5,162 bases of DNA from contig JAQWCZ010000165.1 of NCBI GenBank assembly GCA_028705705.1, positions 1 through 5,162 of the forward strand, read 5' to 3'. Positions 1 through 4,971 of this stretch are shown here, in pieces. A program made the position numbers and the translations under genes. Source of the DNA: Paludibacter sp. (lineage in GTDB: Bacteria > Bacteroidota > Bacteroidia > Bacteroidales > Paludibacteraceae). Each line of letters opens with the position of its first letter. The stretch's first letter is position 1. The notes under the pieces are model-generated. The model was not told the DNA's origin, searched no databases, and saw only the letters and a list, made by a program, of their open reading frames with translations.

Positions 1-292
1 TTTTTTTATTGGTTGGTGAAATTTGCCCGTGTGTTTGGTGGTTGAGGTCGCTTTCTTTTTGTGTTCTTATTTTTTCGGCCAATTCAAATACTTCACGGTT
101 CGCTTCTCTTTCAATGGGTGTTCGGGCTTTAGTATTTACATACAGTTTTAAAAATTCGTATGTTCGTGTTCCATCTCTGTATATATCCAAATACAAACTT
201 ACATTTCCGCTGGTCAATGCTTTTTCTCTCAAAATTACATTGTTTTTTTTAGTTCCTTTTCGGGGGTTGGTTTTACGGGGTTGTGTACTCAT
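1..292 (-). CDS. Tyrosine recombinase (integrase), N-terminal part, cut by window edge
   Basis: Reading leftward from the ATG at 292-290 gives 97 codons without a stop before the window ends, so only the N-terminus is seen. After a basic leader (MSTQPRKTNPRKGTKKNN) come VILREKALTSGNVSLYLDIY (residues 19-38) and RDGTRTYEFLKLYV (39-52). This LREK..GN.SLYLDIY...R.YEFL pattern is the arm-type DNA-binding domain that opens Bacteroidota tyrosine site-specific recombinases. It is followed by a helical stretch, about 58-83 (REANREVFELAEKIRTQKES), that normally leads into the SAM-like core-binding domain. The catalytic domain (R...HxxR...Y) would lie outside the window, so activity cannot be judged. 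Such proteins integrate and excise phages, conjugative transposons and genomic islands. The start is chosen because a good Bacteroidota promoter lies just upstream and the leader is typical. A plus-strand open frame over 9-329 is the shadow of this gene. Confidence 0.88.
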   Translation of the reverse strand, partial: MSTQPRKTNPRKGTKKNNVILREKALTSGNVSLYLDIYRDGTRTYEFLKLYVNTKARTPIEREANREVFELAEKIRTQKESDLNHQTHGQISPTNKK

Positions 293-320
293 GTTATTTG
301 CCTATGTTTGTTTATGTTTA

Positions 321-352
321 CAAATATAGTAACAAAATGGGTACAAAACAAA
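321..352 (-). promoter_or_regulatory. Predicted promoter of the integrase gene
   Basis: On the minus strand TTTG (352-349) is followed after 20 bases by TATATTTG (328-321). This matches the Bacteroidota sigma-ABfr consensus TTTG-N19-21-TAnnTTTG in full. Transcription should start near 315, giving a leader of about 23 nt before the ATG at 292. The promoter overlaps members of the GTAACAAAA repeat cluster, so whatever binds those repeats (integrase, excisionase or another element protein) could repress it. Confidence 0.72.
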
Positions 353-397
353 CTTTGAGTAACAAAATAGTAACAAAAAACAACAAAGTAACAGAAA
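329..397. repeat. Cluster of GTAACAAAA-type direct repeats upstream of the integrase
   Basis: Five related words lie in one orientation: GTAACAAAAT at 329-338, GTACAAAAC at 341-349, GTAACAAAAT at 359-368, GTAACAAAAA at 370-379 and GTAACAGAAA at 388-397. The start-to-start distances are 12, 18, 11 and 18 bases, an alternating pattern close to helical turns. The cluster covers the integrase promoter and lies between the integrase gene and the presumed element end, where arm-type sites of tyrosine recombinases usually sit. It may be bound by the integrase arm domain, by an excisionase, or by a regulator. The A-richness of the region weakens the case for the two poorer copies. Confidence 0.55.
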
Positions 398-497
398 TTA
401 AGTGCAAACAAAAGTTAATGTAATATTTTAAACTACTGTTTTACTGTTATATATACTTTCATATTTTTACCTTTTTTGGTGGGTTGTGTATCGGCTC

Positions 498-508
498 TGG
501 GTACAAAA
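498..508 (+). repeat. Second copy of an 11-bp direct repeat; possible attachment-site region
   Basis: TGGGTACAAAA occurs here and again at 338-348, inside the spacer of the integrase promoter. The copies are identical over 11 bp and differ at both flanks. This copy directly precedes the terminator hairpin, and the stretch from 491 (TCGGCTCTGGGTAC) faintly resembles the T-arm and 3' end of a tRNA followed by its trailer. No complete tRNA can be folded, because the upstream half is missing and the T-loop A58 equivalent is G. A tRNA-derived att core at an element boundary would look like this, but that is inference. Confidence 0.35.
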
Positions 509-509
509 G

Positions 510-550
510 AAAAACGCTAGCTCGCTCAATAAAAGCTGTTAGCGTTTTTT
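510..550 (+). terminator. Strong rho-independent (possibly bidirectional) terminator
   Basis: AAAAACGCTA (510-519) pairs perfectly with TAGCGTTTTT (540-549) around a 20-nt loop. Inside it AGC (519-521) and GCT (535-537) offer an alternative extension. The stem ends in six T on the right and begins with a run of A on the left, so it could act in both directions. No protein gene ends here on either strand: the integrase points left and the TetR gene points right. It may be the trailer terminator of an RNA gene whose body has been displaced, or an insulator of the TetR gene from the mobile element. Confidence 0.75.
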
Positions 551-612
551 AATTTGGATAATTTGCTTTTGAAAGTCCACCAAACGTCAACCTGATTTTT
601 TTCAACACAAAA

Positions 613-643
613 TTTGTTAATCTGAGCAATTATTGTATATTTG
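613..643 (+). promoter_or_regulatory. Predicted promoter of the TetR-family gene
   Basis: TTTG (613-616), 19 bases, then TATATTTG (636-643) fit the Bacteroidota -33/-7 consensus exactly. The expected start near 650 leaves a leader of only about 15 nt before the ATG at 665. Two small hyphenated palindromes overlap it: ACAAA-A-TTTGT (607-617) on the -33 box and CAAT-T-ATTG (627-635) in the spacer. Autorepression by the TetR protein is common in this family and either could be part of an operator, but in AT-rich DNA such short repeats also arise by chance. Confidence 0.75.
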
Positions 644-664
644 CGAAGCTTTAACTGAATCAAT

Positions 665-1267
665 ATGTCGAAAAAAATCTCCAAAACAAAAAAAATGCTG
701 ATTGAAGTCGCCCGTGACTTGTTTGCCGCCCACGGCAAGCGCAATATTACCATGAATGATATTGCTGAAGCATCTAAAAAAGGGAGACGTACGCTTTACA
801 CCTATTTCAACAACAAAGAAGAAATCTTTAAAGCGGTTATCGACAAAGAACTGAGTTTCTTGCTGGAAGAACTAACAAGAGTTTCACAAGAAGAATTAAC
901 TCCCGATACCAAACTTAAAAATATTGCTATTACTCATCTTGATGCAGTTAAGTATATTGTAAACCGCAACGGCTCGCTTAGCGCCGATTTCTTCCGGGAT
1001 ATTTATGAAGTAGAACGTGCACGAAGAAAAATTGACAAAGCTGAAATCCAAATGATACGGGAAATTCTGGAGGAAGGCATTGAACAAAAAATTTTTAAAC
1101 ACATGGATCTGGATTTATCATCCGTGGTTGTTTTTTATGCTATCAAAGGATTAGAAGTCCCTTATATCCGCAAAACTCTTACCAAGGCTTTCGAGGAAAA
1201 TAAATATAATATCATCGAATTTATTTTCAACGGCATCAAGACAGAAAATACATCTTTCAACTACTGA
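665..1267 (+). CDS. TetR/AcrR-family transcriptional regulator
   Basis: This 200-residue protein has the usual size of the family. The N-terminal domain is clear: helix 1 (about 8-23, KKMLIEVARDLFAAHG), then ITMNDIAEAS (28-37) and KKGRRTLYTYFNNKEEIFKA (38-57). These form the helix-turn-helix with the family hallmark TLYTYF plus NKEEIF at the start of helix 4. The rest (about 60-195) is an all-helical ligand and dimerisation domain with no recognisable effector motif, so the inducer is unknown. Such proteins are cytoplasmic dimers that usually repress their own or adjacent genes until a small molecule binds. The start at 665 follows an excellent promoter; the next in-frame ATG (codon 11) would cut into helix 1. 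The phosphate transporter follows in the same direction after 207 bp but has promoter-like sequence of its own, so co-transcription is uncertain. Family assignment is firm; the targets are not known. Confidence 0.93.
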   Translation: MSKKISKTKKMLIEVARDLFAAHGKRNITMNDIAEASKKGRRTLYTYFNNKEEIFKAVIDKELSFLLEELTRVSQEELTPDTKLKNIAITHLDAVKYIVNRNGSLSADFFRDIYEVERARRKIDKAEIQMIREILEEGIEQKIFKHMDLDLSSVVVFYAIKGLEVPYIRKTLTKAFEENKYNIIEFIFNGIKTENTSFNY

Positions 1268-1374
1268 TTATTAGGCATATAACTATTGTAGTCTGATTGT
1301 TTCATCTTCTTTTTATATCTGAATTACTCAACACCTTGTCACCCTGCATCAATCGATATTGAATAAATTTATTT

Positions 1375-1412
1375 TGTTACATACACTACACATTATTGTA
1401 ACATCATTGTAA
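1375..1412 (+). promoter_or_regulatory. Operator-like repeats upstream of the phosphate transporter (Pho-box-like)
   Basis: Two signals overlap. First, ATTGTAA occurs at 1395-1401 and again at 1406-1412: 7-bp direct repeats with 4-bp spacing and an 11-bp period, ending 11 bp before a candidate -7 box. Second, TGTTACA (1375-1381) and TGTAACA (1397-1403) form a perfect inverted repeat with a 15-bp spacer. PhoB-type response regulators bind 7-bp direct repeats with 11-bp period just upstream of the -10 region, so the first signal would suit a phosphate gene. The inverted repeat could instead suit a dimeric repressor such as the neighbouring TetR protein. A third, weaker inverted repeat (TCAAT-CGAT-ATTGA) lies at 1349-1362. 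Confidence 0.4.
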
Positions 1413-1423
1413 TATATATTTCA

Positions 1424-1431
1424 TTCCTTTG
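1424..1431 (+). promoter_or_regulatory. Candidate -7 promoter element of the phosphate transporter gene
   Basis: TTCCTTTG matches seven of eight positions of TAnnTTTG counting the free ones, with T in place of A at position 2. It would give a leader of roughly 38 nt before the ATG at 1475. No TTTG or TTG lies 19-21 bp upstream, which suggests a weak or activator-dependent promoter. An alternative -7 (TATATTTC) lies at 1415-1422. No Shine-Dalgarno sequence precedes the ATG, as is normal in Bacteroidota. Confidence 0.45.
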
Positions 1432-1474
1432 CGGCTAAAATAGCATTCATATTTTTATTAATAAAAAATCCCAA

Positions 1475-3709
1475 ATGGATAGCATTTACATTGTCATTGT
1501 AGTTGTTCTACTGGTACTCGCGACACTCGACCTGGTGGTAGGAGTGGCAAATGATGCCGTGAATTTTCTGAATTCAAGTATAGGATCAAAGGTTGCTCCT
1601 TTATGGGTAATACTCACCGTAGCGTCAGTTGGTGTCATTTTAGGTTCATTCTTTTCCACCGGTATGATGGAAATTGCCCGAAGCGGTGTATTTTACCCGG
1701 AAAAGTTTACTTTCGCGAGTATTATGATGCTCTTTCTGGCTGTCATGATCACCGATGTAATTCTATTAGATGTCTTCAACACTTTCGGACTACCGACTTC
1801 AACAACAGTATCGCTGATTTTCGAGTTACTTGGGGCTGCTGTAGCTGTTTCATTAGTCACCATCTGGCAAAACAATGAAGTCGTAGATCTGGCACAATAT
1901 ATCAATACCGGTAAAGCCCTAAAAATCATCTCCGGAATTTTTGTTTCCGTGTTGATTTCCTTCACAGTAGGTTCGGTGGTCATGTATATTTCCCGCATCA
2001 TCTTTTCTTTTAATTATCACAAATCGTTTCAATATGTCGGTGCCATTTGGGGGGGTATTGCCCTCACTGCCATCGCCTATTTTGCTATTCTGAAAGGGTT
2101 GAAAAGCACTACCCTGATTTCTAAAGCAAGTATGCAGTACCTGGATGAACACACCGCCATTATTCTTCTTTATACATTCCTGGGTATGACCGGATTGATG
2201 GCTATACTTCAACACCTCTTCAAAGTGAAGATTCTGAAAGTAATTATTTTATCAGGAACGGCAGCTTTAGCGCTTTCTTTTGCCGGCAACGACCTGGTAA
2301 ACTTTATCGGTGTTTTCATGGCTGGATTAAGCTCCTATCAGTTTGCCGGGGAATTTGTTGCACAAGGCGGAAATATAGATAATTTATATATGGGACGACT
2401 GTCAGAAGCCGTAAACGTAGATTGGCGGTTTCTGTTAGGTTCAGGAATTGTGATGATATTAGCGCTTTGGTTTAACAAAAAATCACGCACCGTTACCAAA
2501 ACAGAGGTAAATCTTTCCAGGCAGGGAGAAGGTCTCGAACAATTTTCTTCCACAGGAGCATCGCGCTCTTTGGTAAGGAACGCCCTCAACATCGGTAGAT
2601 TTGTTCATTACATTACCCCGCAAAAAGTAAAAGATTTCATCGAAAGCCGTTTCAAACCACTGGAAAAGAAAGAACCCAACAGTCCTTCTTTCGACCTGAT
2701 TCGCGCCTCTGTCAATCTCACTGTCGCCGCCCTGCTTATTTCACTCGGGACATCATTAAAATTACCTTTATCAACTACTTATGTCACCTTCATGGTAGCC
2801 ATGGGGTCTTCGTTAGCAGACAGAGCCTGGGGTCGTGAAAGTGCGGTGTATCGGATCACCGGTGTATTAACCGTAATAAGTGGTTGGTTTCTTACTGCTG
2901 CTGCAGCATTTACAGCTTCAGCAACTGTTGCGTTTCTTTTGATGTATGGTGGCGTTTATGCTATCATTGGATTGCTGATTCTCGTCGTTTTCCTTATTAT
3001 TCAGTTCACCATGGTACACAAAAAACGGGTAGCTAAAGAAGATGCAAAAGAAACTACGTTTACAATCAAAAACGAATCAGATTTGATAAATGTTTGCTCT
3101 AACGAGATGGAAGAAGCCATTGAAACAACGATCCGGATTTACAGAGAAACATTAGATGGATTGTTCAACGAAAACAGAAAAAAGCTCAATTTTTTACACA
3201 AAGAAGCAGATATGCTTTATCGAAAATACAAAAACCGCCGTCACTACGAAGTTGTACCTACTCTCAAACGACTCGAAAGTACTCCGGTTGAAGTTGGCCA
3301 GTTTTACATTCAGGTAATCGATTATTTCTACGAGATTTCCAAATCGCTTAAAGTAATGACAGAATCAAGTTTTAAGTATATAAACGATAACCATGAAGGA
3401 TTCTCAGCGGAACAAATCAGTGATTTGACCAGACTTAGCGAACAGGTTATTGAGGTTGCATCCGATTTTATATCTATGATTCAATCCTGGGATTACTCAC
3501 GATTTGATAATCTATTGGAAAAGCGACACCTCATCGCCGATTATTATGCGCAAGCTACCCGAAATCAAATCAAAAGAGCAAAATCCAAAGATTCGGGAAC
3601 GCGTAACAGCATCCTCTTTCTCAGTCTATTAAACGAAACCAAGATCATCGCACTGCAATCAAGCAACCTGATGAAATCTCAGAAAAGATTGGTCAGGATG
3701 AAACAATAA
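1475..3709 (+). CDS. pit: PiT-family inorganic phosphate transporter with C-terminal PhoU-like domain
   Basis: The 744-residue product is an inner-membrane, cation-coupled inorganic phosphate symporter of the PHO4/PiT family. Both halves of the inverted-repeat fold carry the signature: VANDAVNFLNSSIGSKVAP (24-42) and SFAGNDLVNFIGVFMAGLSS (268-287), each with the ND pair thought to serve phosphate and cation binding. STT motifs follow in GLPTSTTVSLIFELLGAA (105-122) and LKLPLSTTYVTFMVAMGSS (428-446). Roughly a dozen hydrophobic segments lie between 3 and 334 and between 411 and 514, separated by a hydrophilic cytoplasmic loop at about 335-405. From about 520 to 744 the protein is soluble, charged and helical (for example EMEEAIETTIRIYRETLDGL, 544-563), resembling PhoU. 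The fusion makes it longer than stand-alone PiT proteins of about 400-500 residues and is typical of Bacteroidota members. The PhoU-like tail probably gates or senses transport; this is inferred. The coupling ion (H+ or Na+) cannot be told. The stop lies 8 bp from that of the converging SDR gene. Confidence 0.93.
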   Translation: MDSIYIVIVVVLLVLATLDLVVGVANDAVNFLNSSIGSKVAPLWVILTVASVGVILGSFFSTGMMEIARSGVFYPEKFTFASIMMLFLAVMITDVILLDVFNTFGLPTSTTVSLIFELLGAAVAVSLVTIWQNNEVVDLAQYINTGKALKIISGIFVSVLISFTVGSVVMYISRIIFSFNYHKSFQYVGAIWGGIALTAIAYFAILKGLKSTTLISKASMQYLDEHTAIILLYTFLGMTGLMAILQHLFKVKILKVIILSGTAALALSFAGNDLVNFIGVFMAGLSSYQFAGEFVAQGGNIDNLYMGRLSEAVNVDWRFLLGSGIVMILALWFNKKSRTVTKTEVNLSRQGEGLEQFSSTGASRSLVRNALNIGRFVHYITPQKVKDFIESRFKPLEKKEPNSPSFDLIRASVNLTVAALLISLGTSLKLPLSTTYVTFMVAMGSSLADRAWGRESAVYRITGVLTVISGWFLTAAAAFTASATVAFLLMYGGVYAIIGLLILVVFLIIQFTMVHKKRVAKEDAKETTFTIKNESDLINVCSNEMEEAIETTIRIYRETLDGLFNENRKKLNFLHKEADMLYRKYKNRRHYEVVPTLKRLESTPVEVGQFYIQVIDYFYEISKSLKVMTESSFKYINDNHEGFSAEQISDLTRLSEQVIEVASDFISMIQSWDYSRFDNLLEKRHLIADYYAQATRNQIKRAKSKDSGTRNSILFLSLLNETKIIALQSSNLMKSQKRLVRMKQ

Positions 3710-3717
3710 CAAGCTTT

Positions 3718-4692
3718 TCATAACCATTTTAACTCCTTGTACCCTTCAGTACTTAGCCGGATAGCTTCTACGAGTCCGGTTTTGGCTTTCCATCCCGTCT
3801 CAGTAGTCAACAGTTCACTTGTACACACGAAAGCAGGGGTTGTCATTTGCTTATATTGCCTGTAATCATACAAGTTCGAAGTTCGAAACACATTAGATAT
3901 GGTGGTTGAAACTGCCATTATTAACCACACTAACCCTTTGGGAATGCGTACAATCAATATTTTTTTATGCAAAGAAGCAGCAATTTCAACCAGGATATCG
4001 CGGTTGGTAATGACTTCTTCGGAAGTCACAAAAAATATTTTATGTTCATCGCCTTTCTCTTGCGACATAATATAAATGGCTTCCACCAAATCACCCACAT
4101 AGATAAAACTTAGCAACTGTAGTTTTCCGGATGGAAGGGGTGCAAATCCCCGTTTTATCATTTTGAATAATGTCAACATAGCCGGATCACCAGGTCCGAT
4201 TACTGCCGGTGGACGAAAAGCAGTTGTTGGAAAAGCTTCAGATCTCAACAATTGCTCGGCCTTGAGTTTAGCAACTCCATAAGGCTCAATCGGGACCGGC
4301 ACATCCGATTCCCGAAGAGCTTTCGTTCCATGATTGGATCCGGCTGCAGCAAGAGAAGAAGCCAGGATAAAACGTTTAGGCTTCCACTGCTGATTATTCA
4401 GACATGCCAGTAAATGAACCACAGTTTCATAATTCGTCTTTTCATAATCCTTGCTGTTTCTGCCGCTAATCACTGCTGCCAGGTGTACTACAACATCTAC
4501 TTCCGGAAGTACCAGATCCTGACTTTTAAAAATCTCCAAATCACCTTTGATTTCATTCAGTTTCCCTCGTAAATCGGTTGGAATTTTACCCGGATTTCTG
4601 ACCAGACCATACACTTCGTGACCTTTTGCAATTAATAATCTGCAAAGATGAATACCAATGAAACCGGTACAACCGGTAATGAAATATCGCAT
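3718..4692 (-). CDS. Extended SDR / NAD-dependent epimerase-dehydratase family protein
   Basis: The 324-residue protein starts directly with a Rossmann fold: MRYFITGCTGFIG, with the TGxxGxxG dinucleotide-binding motif at T6-G13. HLAA (70-73) and the SDR active-site set follow: Ser112/Ser113 in FILASSLAAAG and Tyr138-xxx-Lys142 in PYGVAK. RPPAVIGPGDP (160-170) and FIYVGDLVEAI (196-206) are the substrate-loop and YVxD motifs of extended SDRs. These enzymes use NAD(P)(H) on nucleotide sugars, sterols, or phenolic or acyl compounds. The substrate here is not recognisable. A hydrophobic stretch at about 253-266 (GLVWLIMAVSTTIS) recalls 3-beta-hydroxysteroid-dehydrogenase-like members and may touch the membrane. 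Length is normal and all catalytic residues are present. The start is fixed by the Rossmann strand beginning at residue 2. The gene stands alone, convergent with the phosphate transporter and divergent from a lipoprotein gene. Confidence 0.9.
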   Translation of the reverse strand: MRYFITGCTGFIGIHLCRLLIAKGHEVYGLVRNPGKIPTDLRGKLNEIKGDLEIFKSQDLVLPEVDVVVHLAAVISGRNSKDYEKTNYETVVHLLACLNNQQWKPKRFILASSLAAAGSNHGTKALRESDVPVPIEPYGVAKLKAEQLLRSEAFPTTAFRPPAVIGPGDPAMLTLFKMIKRGFAPLPSGKLQLLSFIYVGDLVEAIYIMSQEKGDEHKIFFVTSEEVITNRDILVEIAASLHKKILIVRIPKGLVWLIMAVSTTISNVFRTSNLYDYRQYKQMTTPAFVCTSELLTTETGWKAKTGLVEAIRLSTEGYKELKWL

Positions 4693-4747
4693 AATTAATA
4701 ATAACTATTTCAACAATTAAAATAGAACAAAAAGCAGAATACCATTG

Positions 4748-4755
4748 CAAAGATA
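4748..4755 (-). promoter_or_regulatory. Predicted -7 promoter element of the SDR gene
   Basis: On the minus strand TATCTTTG (4755-4748) is a perfect TAnnTTTG box followed by C, as is common in Bacteroidota. Transcription would start near 4742, giving a leader of about 50 nt. TTTG words upstream (minus-strand 4774-4771 and 4782-4779) are spaced 15 and 23 bp from it, not the ideal 19-21, so the -33 contact is weak. Confidence 0.6.
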
Positions 4756-4783
4756 AAAAATATTTAAAAACAAACCTTCAAAT

Positions 4784-4796
4784 GAGACATTGTCTC
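4784..4796. promoter_or_regulatory. Perfect 13-bp palindrome upstream of the SDR promoter
   Basis: GAGACA-T-TGTCTC has 6-bp arms that match exactly around one central base. It lies 28 bp upstream of the SDR -7 box, next to where the -33 contact would fall. Its GC content exceeds that of the flanking AT-rich DNA. It could be the operator of a dimeric repressor or activator. No second copy was found elsewhere in the window, including the TetR promoter. Confidence 0.4.
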
Positions 4797-4889
4797 TTAT
4801 CCTTGTTTTTAACTATTAATTACTAGTGACATTCTACAAAATAATGTTAATATAATTCTAAAATGAAGTTAATTTCCAGCAAAATTAAA

Positions 4890-4897
4890 TACCTTTG
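4890..4897 (+). promoter_or_regulatory. Predicted -7 promoter element of the lipoprotein gene
   Basis: TACCTTTG is a perfect TAnnTTTG box. The -33 contact 19-21 bp upstream is only TTA (4869-4871), so recognition may need an activator. Transcription would start near 4901-4904, giving an untranslated leader of about 70 nt before the ATG at 4972. Confidence 0.6.
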
Positions 4898-4900
4898 TGA

Positions 4901-4915
4901 TTGTTCCCAGAACAA
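4901..4915. promoter_or_regulatory. 15-bp palindrome at the predicted transcription start of the lipoprotein gene
   Basis: TTGTTC-CCA-GAACAA has perfect 6-bp arms with a 3-nt centre. It begins three bases after the -7 box, so it covers the expected start site. As DNA it would be well placed for a repressor. As RNA it would form a small hairpin at the very 5' end of the messenger, a feature that can protect transcripts from decay. The sequence does not decide between the two. Confidence 0.42.
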
Positions 4916-4971
4916 CATAATTATCAAAAAAAATTTAAGCTGTTTATTTATATTTATACTGATTTTTTACA

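Noticed and set aside
9..329. Plus-strand open frame of 106 codons
   Set aside because: It lies opposite the recombinase gene, which shows real family motifs. The plus-strand product is Phe/Leu/Val-rich with no recognisable domain, as expected for a shadow frame.
434..448. Tandem TACTGTT words (434-440 and 442-448)
   Set aside because: Only two copies in low-complexity AT-rich DNA with no relation to a promoter. Not enough to call a functional repeat.
491..520. A tRNA or tmRNA 3' end ending in CTGGGTAC
   Set aside because: No matching 5' acceptor strand, anticodon arm or D-arm lies upstream, and the T-loop lacks the near-invariant A58. Kept only as a possible att remnant, not annotated as a tRNA.
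526..753. Minus-strand open frame of 75 codons across the terminator and the TetR start
   Set aside because: It runs through a terminator hairpin, a consensus promoter and the helix-turn-helix coding sequence of the TetR gene. The product shows no family features.
1260..1320. Terminator for the TetR gene (ACTAC 1260-1264 with GTAGT 1288-1292)
   Set aside because: The stem is only 5 bp with a 23-nt loop, overlaps the stop codon and is not followed by a clean T run.
1372..1380. TTTTGTTAC upstream of pit, identical to the complement of the integrase-side GTAACAAAA repeats
   Set aside because: A 9-bp AT-rich word in an AT-rich gap, with no array around it. The link to the integrase repeats is most likely chance.
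1693..2592. Minus-strand open frames inside the phosphate transporter gene (1693-2001, 1919-2215, 2338-2592) and a plus-strand frame at 1603-1878
   Set aside because: All overlap strongly conserved transporter coding sequence in another frame and have no family features of their own.
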